Source of the DNA: JAYVJM01 sp043769275
GTDB lineage: Bacteria > Pseudomonadota > Gammaproteobacteria > Pseudomonadales > UBA7239
Length of the DNA: 27,179 nucleotides
Assembly (NCBI GenBank): GCA_043769275.1
Contig: JAYVJM010000102.1
Location: forward strand, 1-27,179
Direction of reading: 5' to 3'
This document shows positions 14,816-23,031 of this stretch, in pieces. The translations under genes were made by a program, and so were the position numbers. Position 1 is the stretch's first letter. Every line of letters begins with the position of its first letter. The notes beneath the pieces were generated by a model that did no database searches, was not told the DNA's origin, and saw only the letters and a program-made list of their open reading frames with translations.

Positions 14816-17458
14816 ATGAAAAAAATAATGTTTGTAAGCGCCAAGCCGTTGGCGATGGCCGCCTACATTGCGGCAGGACTCTCAGTTAATGCATCTGCCT
14901 TATCAAATACATCTGAGCTGGGTTCAGCGTCACTTAAAGAAACCGTGTGCCAGCGTGGCGCAGAAATGTCGATTAGCGATGCTTCGCTTGCTATTGTTAC
15001 GTCTGGTATTGGCAATTGTCAGCAGCGCGCATTGGTGCCGAGCAAAGGCTTTGTGCTGGCAGATTCAGGTTTGGATGCGAGCACCGTGCCCCTCAGCATC
15101 AGAAAAATGAGTCAAGATGGCGAGTTTTACGCCATCTATGACCAAGAAACGCGCGGCGCAGCGGTCTTGTTAACGCCCAACCACGCCATAGCGGTTGCGC
15201 GTTCGGTTACCTTGGCCTCCGGCAACAGCCCTGCGCTGTCTTTTGATCTAGCCGCGATGGTAAAGCCGGCAATTGGTCTACAAGGCGCGCAGATGACAGG
15301 CACCTACACCATATTGACGCGTGTACATGAATTTGAAAACGTCAGCGGCGGCATCAATAAGTCTATTTACGCAACGCCAAACCCTGCTTTGGCTGAATAC
15401 AATTACACCGCAGCGATGGATGTAAAGTTCAATGGAGATGGCACGTGTGCGGTTATCAAACGCGATACGCATTACGCCTTTATGCTGACCAAAGACGCTA
15501 CCCAAAATGAAGGTGATGACTATCAGTCCCGCGCTGCCGTCAACCAAGCGCAGAACGAGCCTCTCAGTGAATCTTCTACCTGCAAGTACACCGTGGCGAG
15601 CGAGGGAGGCCTGAAAGTAGACTACGACATCACGCAAGGCGCACAACATCTTGCGTGGAGCAGCACCTACAACGTGTCTGAAGATCGACGCTATCTGGTT
15701 TCGCAAAATGCGGGCAATGAGGTTGTTGACGGCACAGTGCCGAGCAAAGGCGATATTTCTGTTGCGGTACGTACAAGTGCCGGTGACGCACGCACTAATG
15801 TTGGTGCGGTTGGCGGCAACACCTATTTATTTAACGCGCTGGATAGCACCTATGCCAGCAGCACGCCGCGAACAGCCGTTTATGAGCGTCCCGCCGTTCC
15901 TGTGTATCAAGAAGAGGAATGTTTGACACGCGGCTCCCTCACTTTCAACGGCAGTAATGTTGATAGCAGCGGCACGTGCAGCTATCAAGCGGCAAGCAGT
16001 TGTGCTGCACGTAGCAGTCGCGGTAAAGAAGAATCGGCGGCGGGCAGTGCCAATGGCTCGATAAAAGATGCCTTTGTGGTCGCAGATGGCGCAACCGTTC
16101 CGCTTGCTTGCAACTGGAACAACACGCCGGATGCAGGCTTGGTTGTCGAAATACGCACGCGCAATGCAGACAACGCGCCCGTCATGCATCAATACACTGG
16201 CGCGGTGTCGGATAACGGCCAAGCCATTGTTCTGCAGGGTGCTTACAGCGCCAAAGCATCGACACCCGACAAAGAAGCACCTCCTGCATTCCCATTGCAA
16301 AAATACAATACCGGTGTTTTTTTGCTAGGCCAGCAGTTCAAGGGTAATTTGAGCGGCGATGCAGGCAAAAAAACGTACAATCAGTTTGTGTGGATTAAAG
16401 ACGAAACCTCTAGCACAGCGCGTACGGACTTCAATGCGGACGGTATCTCTGATATTTATTTCCGCAACGCCTCGTCTGGCGATAGTCAAATCTGGCGCAT
16501 ACGCAATGGCGAGCAAGATAGCGTTGTTGACCTCGCAACGGCGGTAACGGCAGGCTTCGACGTGGCGGCTATCGGCAATGCCGATGTGCAGGGTGGGAAA
16601 CTGATTCTGTTACGTAAAGCAGATGGCAAACTGAAAACCTTGCTGATTCGCAATGGCGCGTTGGTTTCAACAAGCGATATTGGTGATAGCGGAGCAAAAT
16701 TTAAAGCACTAGGCGATGTAGATGGCGATGGAGCGGACGACGTTGTGCTACGTGACGACAAAACCGGCCTTCTGAGCGCGGTTTTGCTAAGAGAGGGGCA
16801 GAAAATATCAGTAAAAGATTTAGGTGCAAGCCCGCCTGCTTACAGTTTCAAAAAAATGGGGCGCTTGGGGGCTGGCGGTGGCGTGATTATTGTGTTGCGT
16901 GACGATATCGCTAAAAAAGCAAAAGGTCGTTTATTGGCTATTTCTGTCAAAAATGCCGCCAAAGTGTTGCAGTCTGATTTAGGCATTGTGTTGAGTGCTT
17001 TTGGTGTTGTTGCGATGGGCGATGCGAATGGCGATGGCGATGATGATATTTTCATGCGCGACGGTAAAACGGGTCGGATGATTATCGTTTCCCTACAGAT
17101 GGGTAGAAGAGCGGGTCAGACCAGTCTCGGTTATTACTCGCGTGACCTACAGTTCAAAGCATTGGGCGATGCCGATGGTGATGGCGATGCCGATGTTTAT
17201 TTGCAGGATGCAAAAACAGGTGCCACACAGGCCGTTCTATTGCGTAAAGCCACTAAAGCCGCTAAAAAAACCTTGCCGCTGCAATCGGGATATTCCTTGG
17301 TTGGCACGGGAGATTTTGACGGTGATGGCGATGACGACATGCTGTACCGTGATAGTGCAGGGGCTAATAAAATTGTCTTGATGCAAAACGGGCGCAGTGT
17401 CGGTGAAAAAATGCTGCCCTCGCTTGATGCCGCGTTTAAGGCCTCTTTGCAGCTGTAG
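14816..17458 (+). CDS. Secreted protein with unknown N-terminal half and seven-repeat FG-GAP/VCBS propeller
   Basis: The 880-residue product has a signal peptide (about 1-28) and a good AGGGGA ribosome site. Residues about 30-530 form a beta-rich region with at least seven scattered cysteines that I cannot assign to a family. From about 538 to the end there are seven repeats of about 49 residues, with loops starting near residues 538, 588, 634, 686, 736, 785 and 833. Five carry a calcium-type D-x-(D/N)-x-D-G motif (for example GDVDGDGADD, GDANGDGDDD, GDFDGDGDDD). Two (588 and 686) have lost it. This predicts a calcium-stabilised seven-bladed propeller of the FG-GAP/VCBS type. No sorting tail is seen. 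A surface binding role is inferred only from the propeller. Confidence 0.82.
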   Translation: MKKIMFVSAKPLAMAAYIAAGLSVNASALSNTSELGSASLKETVCQRGAEMSISDASLAIVTSGIGNCQQRALVPSKGFVLADSGLDASTVPLSIRKMSQDGEFYAIYDQETRGAAVLLTPNHAIAVARSVTLASGNSPALSFDLAAMVKPAIGLQGAQMTGTYTILTRVHEFENVSGGINKSIYATPNPALAEYNYTAAMDVKFNGDGTCAVIKRDTHYAFMLTKDATQNEGDDYQSRAAVNQAQNEPLSESSTCKYTVASEGGLKVDYDITQGAQHLAWSSTYNVSEDRRYLVSQNAGNEVVDGTVPSKGDISVAVRTSAGDARTNVGAVGGNTYLFNALDSTYASSTPRTAVYERPAVPVYQEEECLTRGSLTFNGSNVDSSGTCSYQAASSCAARSSRGKEESAAGSANGSIKDAFVVADGATVPLACNWNNTPDAGLVVEIRTRNADNAPVMHQYTGAVSDNGQAIVLQGAYSAKASTPDKEAPPAFPLQKYNTGVFLLGQQFKGNLSGDAGKKTYNQFVWIKDETSSTARTDFNADGISDIYFRNASSGDSQIWRIRNGEQDSVVDLATAVTAGFDVAAIGNADVQGGKLILLRKADGKLKTLLIRNGALVSTSDIGDSGAKFKALGDVDGDGADDVVLRDDKTGLLSAVLLREGQKISVKDLGASPPAYSFKKMGRLGAGGGVIIVLRDDIAKKAKGRLLAISVKNAAKVLQSDLGIVLSAFGVVAMGDANGDGDDDIFMRDGKTGRMIIVSLQMGRRAGQTSLGYYSRDLQFKALGDADGDGDADVYLQDAKTGATQAVLLRKATKAAKKTLPLQSGYSLVGTGDFDGDGDDDMLYRDSAGANKIVLMQNGRSVGEKMLPSLDAAFKASLQL

Positions 17459-17486
17459 TCTGAGGGTGGCTCGTCCTTTGTGAAAT

Positions 17487-17514
17487 AAAAAGCCCAGCTT
17501 CTGCTGGGTTTTTT
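17487..17514. terminator. Bidirectional rho-independent terminator between the FG-GAP gene and recG
   Basis: CCCAGC (17493-17498), a TTCT loop and GCTGGG (17503-17508) form a strong stem, with an A-run before and six T residues after (17509-17514). It serves the plus-strand gene ending at 17458 and, in the other direction, recG, whose stop codon (17515-17513) overlaps it. Confidence 0.88.
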
Positions 17515-19609
17515 ATGTTCTGGCGTAACGTTCGCCCGTGCGCAGCCAGCGTCGCAACAGAGGTGCTATGTGTTGCGGGTAGTCACGTAGCATCTGTTCT
17601 GCGCAGTGTTTGATGGCAGGCAACCAGTGTCCATCTCTCGTCAAATCGGCTATGCGAAAAGCCACTTCGCCGGTTTGTCGCGTGCCTAATAATTCACCTG
17701 GTCCGCGCAGTGACAAGTCTTTTTCAGCGATCACAAAGCCATCGTTGCTGTCGCGCAGCACCGCCAGTCGCGCCCGCGCCGTGTGCGACAGTGGGGGCAT
17801 ATAAATCAACAGGCACTGGCTGGCCGTGTTGCCGCGCCCCACGCGTCCGCGTAGTTGATGCAGTTGCGCAAGCCCTAGGCGTTCAGGATTTTCGATCACC
17901 ATTAAGCTGGCGTTGGGTACATCTACGCCCACTTCAATCACGGTGGTTGCTACCAGTACGTGCAGGTCGCCATTTTTGAACGCGGCCATAATCATCGCTT
18001 TTTCTGCTGGTTTTAGGCGGCCATGCACTAACCCGATACGCAGCTCTGATAGACAAAGAGCCAGCTCTTTGGCGACCGCCTCAGCGGCCTGGCATTGCAA
18101 TAATTCAGATTCCTCAATCAAAGTGCACACCCAATAGACTTGGCGACCCGTTTTGCAAACGTCGCGTAGACGTGCAATCACCTCTGGGCGACGTGCGTTA
18201 CTTAGCACGACGGTGTGTACAGGTGTTCGATGGGGCGGGCGCTCGTCGATGACAGAAATATCGAGGTCGGCATAGCTGCTCATAGCCAGCGTGCGAGGAA
18301 TTGGTGTCGCAGTCATGATGAGTTGGTGTACGGCATGCCGCGTGCCTTTTTGTTGCAGTGCAAGGCGCTGGCGCACGCCAAAACGGTGCTGCTCATCTGC
18401 AACAACTAACGCTACATCTTGAAAAATAACGTTTTCTTGAAACAGTGCCTGTGTGCCGATAGCCATTTGTGCAGAGCCGTCACGCAGTGCAGCGAGTGTT
18501 TCACGACGGGCTTTCGTGCGCTGACTGCCCGCTAACCACACGACGGTAAAGCCCAGCGGGGTCAGCCACTGACAAAAGTTTTGGTAATGCTGTTCGGCTA
18601 GGATTTCAGTGGGTGCCATTAGTGCCGCTTGTTTGCCACTGGCGAGTGCTTGCAAGACAGCGAGTGCCGCCACCACGGTTTTTCCGCAGCCTACATCGCC
18701 CTGTAGCAGCCGTAACATGGGTTGGTTTTTGGCAAGGTCGCTGGCAATTTCGGCGGCGACACGCTGTTGCGCGGCGGTCAACTGAAAAGGCAGTTGATTC
18801 AAAAAGCGCTCATGTAATGCGAGTGCTTGCGGAAGGGCTGCTGCGGTTTCATTGCGCGTCTGTTCGCGCGCACGTAAAAGGCTCAAGTGGTGCGCGAGCA
18901 GTTCCTCAAACACCAATCGCTGTTGTGCCGGATGCGCGCCTGTTTCTAACTGCACTACAGACGCGTTTGTAGGCGGTTGGTGCAGATACAACAGCGCGTC
19001 AGACAGGCTGATGTCCAAGGTGCTGGGTAGCAGAGCAGGCGGAAGATAGTCCTCAAGCAGTGGTGAATCTGTTGTTTGGCGAAGCGTTGCCAATACCTTC
19101 TCTGTTAATTTGCGCAGATTGTGTTGTTGCAGCCCATCCGTGCTGGGATATACCGGCGTTAAGTGCTCTGTTAATGGCAGGTGCTCATCCGGCATCAGCA
19201 GGCGATACTGTGGGTGATACATCTCAATGCCATGGGCACCGCGCTTAATTTCTCCCCAAGCGCGTACCCTTTTGCCTGCCAGTAATTGTTGTTGCTGCGC
19301 CCACGAAAAGTAATAAAAGCGCAACGTCAGAGACGTATGGCCGTCACCTATCACACAGGCGAGGCTGCGCCGACGACCAGAAACCGCCTCGCAATGTTGT
19401 ATGGTGCCCTCCACCAATAACTCGCTGTTCAGCCTCAAGGCACGTAGGGGAGTGATACGGGTAAGGTCGCGATAGCGCAAGGGCAGATGGAACAGTAAGT
19501 CGTCTTGATTATGGATGTCTAGGCGCGCCAGCTTTTCTGCCAGCGACGCACTGATGCCCTGTAGGGGCTTTGGGTGTTGGGGTTGGATGGGCGTTGGCGT
19601 GTGCGGCAT
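17513..19609 (-). CDS. recG: ATP-dependent DNA helicase RecG
   Basis: RecG remodels stalled replication forks and branch-migrates Holliday junctions. The product is 698 residues from the ATG at 19609, close to the 693 of E. coli; an open frame to 19762 adds 51 residues with no family likeness. The N-terminal wedge/OB domain is seen at about 30-200. Helicase motifs follow: Walker A GDVGCGKT (K310), motif II DEQH, motif III TATPIPRT, motif V TTVIEVGVDVPNA and motif VI QLRGRVGRG. The C-terminal phrase GPGELLGTRQTGE is diagnostic. It is divergent from the PBP7-like gene and shares a terminator with the gene before it. Confidence 0.97.
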   Translation of the reverse strand: MPHTPTPIQPQHPKPLQGISASLAEKLARLDIHNQDDLLFHLPLRYRDLTRITPLRALRLNSELLVEGTIQHCEAVSGRRRSLACVIGDGHTSLTLRFYYFSWAQQQQLLAGKRVRAWGEIKRGAHGIEMYHPQYRLLMPDEHLPLTEHLTPVYPSTDGLQQHNLRKLTEKVLATLRQTTDSPLLEDYLPPALLPSTLDISLSDALLYLHQPPTNASVVQLETGAHPAQQRLVFEELLAHHLSLLRAREQTRNETAAALPQALALHERFLNQLPFQLTAAQQRVAAEIASDLAKNQPMLRLLQGDVGCGKTVVAALAVLQALASGKQAALMAPTEILAEQHYQNFCQWLTPLGFTVVWLAGSQRTKARRETLAALRDGSAQMAIGTQALFQENVIFQDVALVVADEQHRFGVRQRLALQQKGTRHAVHQLIMTATPIPRTLAMSSYADLDISVIDERPPHRTPVHTVVLSNARRPEVIARLRDVCKTGRQVYWVCTLIEESELLQCQAAEAVAKELALCLSELRIGLVHGRLKPAEKAMIMAAFKNGDLHVLVATTVIEVGVDVPNASLMVIENPERLGLAQLHQLRGRVGRGNTASQCLLIYMPPLSHTARARLAVLRDSNDGFVIAEKDLSLRGPGELLGTRQTGEVAFRIADLTRDGHWLPAIKHCAEQMLRDYPQHIAPLLRRWLRTGERYART

Positions 19610-19682
19610 AAATTGAGCGCGGCTATCTGTAAAAGGCGATCTATACTTTACTCGAACACGGGCAAAAGCCGGTGCAGGCACC

Positions 19683-19710
19683 TTGTACAATACGCATTTA
19701 ACCGTACAAT
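19683..19710 (+). promoter_or_regulatory. Sigma70-type promoter of the PBP7-like gene
   Basis: TTGTAC (19683-19688) and TACAAT (19705-19710) are separated by 16 bases in the divergent region between recG and the endopeptidase gene. Transcription would begin about 34 bases before the ATG at 19751. No clear promoter for recG was found on the other strand. Confidence 0.55.
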
Positions 19711-19750
19711 CGTAAATTAAAATTCGCAGTTGATTGCAGGGTATTTCGGG

Positions 19751-20968
19751 ATGAAAAAACAAATGATCGCGACCATAAAGCCCGCTACTTACTGTTTACT
19801 GCTGTTTGCCGCGCTATTTTTTACGACGGCCAACGCAAATTCAACAACCAAACACCACCGCCACACGTTTAAATCAACAGGGAGTGTCAGCGGCAAGCGT
19901 GACCGTCATAAAGCTTTTGTAAAAAAAACCGCGCCTAAAACTGGAGCGGCGAAATCTACGACGAAAATTCGCACCGCACGTATAGCCCCTAGAGCAAAAA
20001 CGAGCAGTGTCCGCACCGTAAACACACGCACGCACGCTACGTTCAAGACCACAAACACCAGAAAGGCTTTTTTGGCCGCAACGCCCCCGAAGACCAAGGG
20101 GCATAAGTACGCTGCGGTCAGGCGGGTATCGACTTATAGCGCGGCTCGTCCACAGGTGGTGCGGGCTGCCCCAAGTGCGCCGCCTTTCATTGCAAAGTCT
20201 TCTGGTCTTCGGCTCGCCAGCTCCAGTGCTTTGGTGGTGGATGCTGTAACGGGTAAAGCCATTTACGCTAAAAATACAAGGCAACTGATGCCGATAGCGT
20301 CCATCACCAAACTCATGACGGCTATGGTCGCGCTGGACGCACAGCCTTCCATGCAGGAAACGCTCACCATCAGTGATGCCGATGTCGATTATCTCAAGCA
20401 CACTACCTCGCGCCTGCCGCCAGGCACGCGCTTGAGCCGCCGTGACATGCTGCGTCTAGCACTTATGTCCTCTGAAAATCGTGCGGCATCTGCGCTGTCG
20501 CGGCATTATCCTGGTGGAAAGCCCGCTTTTGTGAACGCCATGCGAATGAAAGCGGCCAAATTGGGCATGAGCAACACGCGCTTTAATGACCCTACCGGCT
20601 TAACGCCTAGCAATATGTCGACCGCCGAAGACCTCGTAAAAATGGTGAAAGCAGCTAGTCAATACAGCCTCATCCATGAGTTCACCACCACAGCCGGCCT
20701 CAATATGGCGGTTAATTCGGTTCGCCATCCGCTGGAGTACAAAAACACCAATCGTTTGGTGCGTGGTGGTGAGTGGGATATCGACGTGAGCAAAACCGGC
20801 TACATCAAAGAAGCGGGGCATTGTCTGGTGATGAAGCTGGATGTGAATCAGCGTTCAACCGTGATGGTGCTGCTGGAGTCTGAAGGGAAACTGTCGCCGA
20901 TGGGCGATGCCACTCGGCTCAAAAGCTGGATGGAAGCGGGAGGCGGTATGCGCCTTGTTTCCCGCTGA
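19751..20968 (+). CDS. pbpG: D-alanyl-D-alanine endopeptidase, PBP7 type, with a long basic extension
   Basis: This S11-family penicillin-binding protein would cut DD-crosslinks in periplasmic peptidoglycan. Catalytic motifs are intact: S184-I-T-K187, S241-E-N243 and K348-T-G350. As in E. coli PBP7 there is no C-terminal PBP5-like domain or membrane anchor. The ATG at 19751 is preferred over the one at 19730 because it directly precedes the signal peptide (about residues 1-29). Between the signal peptide and the catalytic domain lie about 120 residues of Lys/Arg/Thr/Ser-rich, probably disordered sequence with a single acidic residue up to about residue 145. This makes the protein 405 residues, against 310 in E. 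coli. The tail could bind anionic envelope polymers. Confidence 0.88.
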   Translation: MKKQMIATIKPATYCLLLFAALFFTTANANSTTKHHRHTFKSTGSVSGKRDRHKAFVKKTAPKTGAAKSTTKIRTARIAPRAKTSSVRTVNTRTHATFKTTNTRKAFLAATPPKTKGHKYAAVRRVSTYSAARPQVVRAAPSAPPFIAKSSGLRLASSSALVVDAVTGKAIYAKNTRQLMPIASITKLMTAMVALDAQPSMQETLTISDADVDYLKHTTSRLPPGTRLSRRDMLRLALMSSENRAASALSRHYPGGKPAFVNAMRMKAAKLGMSNTRFNDPTGLTPSNMSTAEDLVKMVKAASQYSLIHEFTTTAGLNMAVNSVRHPLEYKNTNRLVRGGEWDIDVSKTGYIKEAGHCLVMKLDVNQRSTVMVLLESEGKLSPMGDATRLKSWMEAGGGMRLVSR

Positions 20969-21079
20969 TGGACGATAGGCTTAGAGTATTGTGCACGACT
21001 GTCCGATAATGAGAGTAGAGTATCCTGTTAATGCTGCAGCAGGGATTGCAGGCGCAGTTTGGCGGTTGTCAGCTTCAGT

Positions 21080-21241
21080 TTACTCAAGGCGCAGCGTCTC
21101 AGCTTGAGCGGTGTCTTTTGTGACAAGCGTGCCTTCTTCATACGGTTCTGCCAGCATATGCTTTGACGGCGCATATTTTCCCGCCAACGCGGCTGGACTT
21201 GTGAGGACGATAGACAGTAGAAAAACAAGACGTAACAGCAT
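21080..21241 (-). CDS. Small predicted secreted protein, function unknown
   Basis: This is a 53-residue product starting at the ATG at 21241, with a GAGGG ribosome site nearby. The first 20 residues (MLLRLVFLLSIVLTSPAALA) form a convincing signal peptide, leaving a mature part of only about 33 residues. An overlapping minus-strand frame continues past its stop with KLKLTTAKLRLQSLLQH to 21028. A one-base frameshift near 21090 could therefore have cut off a longer helical tail. No family recognised. It follows ybiT on the same strand and may be co-transcribed. Confidence 0.4.
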   Translation of the reverse strand: MLLRLVFLLSIVLTSPAALAGKYAPSKHMLAEPYEEGTLVTKDTAQAETLRLE

Positions 21242-21317
21242 GGAATAACCCTCGGTATAAGGGAGTACTTCGACAGGAATATGCTTGTTGCGTTCCGCCC
21301 GTGTTTGGCGTGGTTTA

Positions 21318-22904
21318 TTACGCCAACGCTTGGCTGTGTAAGTACTCGTCGTAAGTGCCGCTGAAATCGACAATGCCTTTGGGGGTTAATTCGATGATAC
21401 GCGTGGCGAGTGAGGACACAAACTCACGGTCATGGCTCACAAAAATTAGTGTGCCGACGTAGTTCGCCAGCGCCAAGTTAAGCGATTCAATCGATTCCAT
21501 ATCCAAGTGATTGGTGGGTTCGTCCAGCAACATCAAGTTTGCGCGTTGCAGCATTAAACGGCCAAATAACATACGCCCCTGCTCGCCACCGGAAATAACG
21601 TTTACTGATTTCACAATGTCGTCTTGTGAAAACAGCAAGCGCCCCAAGGTCGCGCGCACCAATTGTTCGTCGCCTTTTGTCCACTGCTTCATCCACGCAA
21701 ATAGGTCCATGTCGTCGGCAAAGTCATCGGCATGGTCCTGCGCGTAGTAGCCAATATCGGCCATTTCTGCCCATTTAATTGTGCCGGTGTCCTGTGGTAA
21801 TTCTTTCATCAAACAGCGCAGCAAGGTGGTTTTGCCGATGCCGTTAGGGCCGATGACCGCGATGCGCTCGCCGGCATCTACTTGCAAATTCAAACCGCTG
21901 AATAGGGGTTTGTCGCCAAAGCCTTTGCTGACATTCTCCAGCGTGACCGCTTGCCGGTGCAGTTTTTGCTGCTGTTCAAAACGGATATACGGGTTTTGGC
22001 GGCTGGAGGGTTTGATTTCAGCAAGTTGGATTTTATCGATTTGTTTTGCGCGTGACGTGGCTTGTTTCGCTTTGGATGCATTCGCGGAAAAGCGACTCAC
22101 GAAACTTTGCAGTTCGGCAATTTGTGCTTTTTTCTTGGCGTTCTCGTTTTGCATCAGCTCACGCGCTTGCGTGGCAGCGGTCATGTATTCGTCGTAGTTA
22201 CCAGGGAATAATTTCAGCGCGCCGTAATCTAAATCAGCCATGTGCGTACACACGCTGTTCAAAAAATGGCGGTCGTGCGAAATGATAATCATAGTGCTGG
22301 AGCGCGCTTTGAGAATGTCTTCCAGCCAGCGGATGGTGTTGATGTCCAAGTGGTTGGTTGGTTCGTCCAGTAGCAACACATCCGGATTGGAGAACAATGC
22401 CTGTGCGAGCAGTACACGCAGCTTCCAGCCCTGCGCTACCGCACTCATTGGCCCCCAATGCTGTTCCAGCGGAATGCCCAAACCCAGTAGCAATTCGCCG
22501 GCGCGAGATTCCGCGGTGTAGCCGTCCATCTCTGCGAATTCTACTTCCAAGTCGGCCACTGCCATGCCATCGGCTTCGCTCATTTCCGGTAGGCTGTAAA
22601 TGCGGTCGCGCTCGGCTTTTACGCGCCACAATTCCTCGTGCCCCATAATGACGGTATCCAATACGCTGAATGCTTCGTAGGCAAATTGATCCTGCCGCAA
22701 CTTGCCCAAACGCACGTCTGATGGGCACATGACATTGCCTGAAGTCGCCTCCAAATCGCCGCCCAGAATTTTCATGAACGTGGATTTTCCGCAGCCATTA
22801 GCGCCGATCAACCCATAGCGGTTGCCGTTGCCAAATTTGACGGAAACATTTTCAAAAAGGGGTTTGACCCCAAACTGGATAGTGAGGTTGCTGGTAGCGA
22901 TCAA
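21318..22904 (-). CDS. ybiT: ABC-F family ATPase YbiT
   Basis: This is a soluble ABC-F protein of 528 residues (E. coli YbiT has 530). The family acts on ribosomes and has no membrane domain. The first nucleotide-binding domain has Walker A GANGCGKST (K40) and Walker B LLLDEPTNHLD. The second has GPNGIGKTT, SGGEQG and LLDEPTNHLD. The inter-domain linker with AKKKAQIAELQSFVSRFSA is nearly the same as in E. coli. As in other YbiT proteins, the first signature is degenerate (VAQGWKLR). The C-terminus (FSGTYDEYLHSQALA) matches the family end. The start ATG lies 127 bases from the divergent dioxygenase start. Confidence 0.96.
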   Translation of the reverse strand: MIATSNLTIQFGVKPLFENVSVKFGNGNRYGLIGANGCGKSTFMKILGGDLEATSGNVMCPSDVRLGKLRQDQFAYEAFSVLDTVIMGHEELWRVKAERDRIYSLPEMSEADGMAVADLEVEFAEMDGYTAESRAGELLLGLGIPLEQHWGPMSAVAQGWKLRVLLAQALFSNPDVLLLDEPTNHLDINTIRWLEDILKARSSTMIIISHDRHFLNSVCTHMADLDYGALKLFPGNYDEYMTAATQARELMQNENAKKKAQIAELQSFVSRFSANASKAKQATSRAKQIDKIQLAEIKPSSRQNPYIRFEQQQKLHRQAVTLENVSKGFGDKPLFSGLNLQVDAGERIAVIGPNGIGKTTLLRCLMKELPQDTGTIKWAEMADIGYYAQDHADDFADDMDLFAWMKQWTKGDEQLVRATLGRLLFSQDDIVKSVNVISGGEQGRMLFGRLMLQRANLMLLDEPTNHLDMESIESLNLALANYVGTLIFVSHDREFVSSLATRIIELTPKGIVDFSGTYDEYLHSQALA

Positions 22905-22963
22905 GGGTTTTGTCCAAAAATCCCGCCAGTCTAACGCCTAGCCGCCTCAGCGCAATGTCCGGT

Positions 22964-22992
22964 TTGACAGTGGCAATAGCCACCTTTAGTCT
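22964..22992 (+). promoter_or_regulatory. Dioxygenase promoter with a palindromic operator between -35 and -10
   Basis: A consensus TTGACA (22964-22969) is followed after 17 bases by TAGTCT (22987-22992). Exactly within the spacer lies the perfect palindrome GTGGC-AATA-GCCAC (22970-22983). A dimeric repressor bound there would block polymerase. The start of the dioxygenase gene is 40 bases downstream of the -10 box. The divergent ybiT promoter may be affected too. Confidence 0.5.
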
Positions 22993-23031
22993 GCCACGCA
23001 CAATACTAACGCCATGCAGGCAGGAGTTTCT

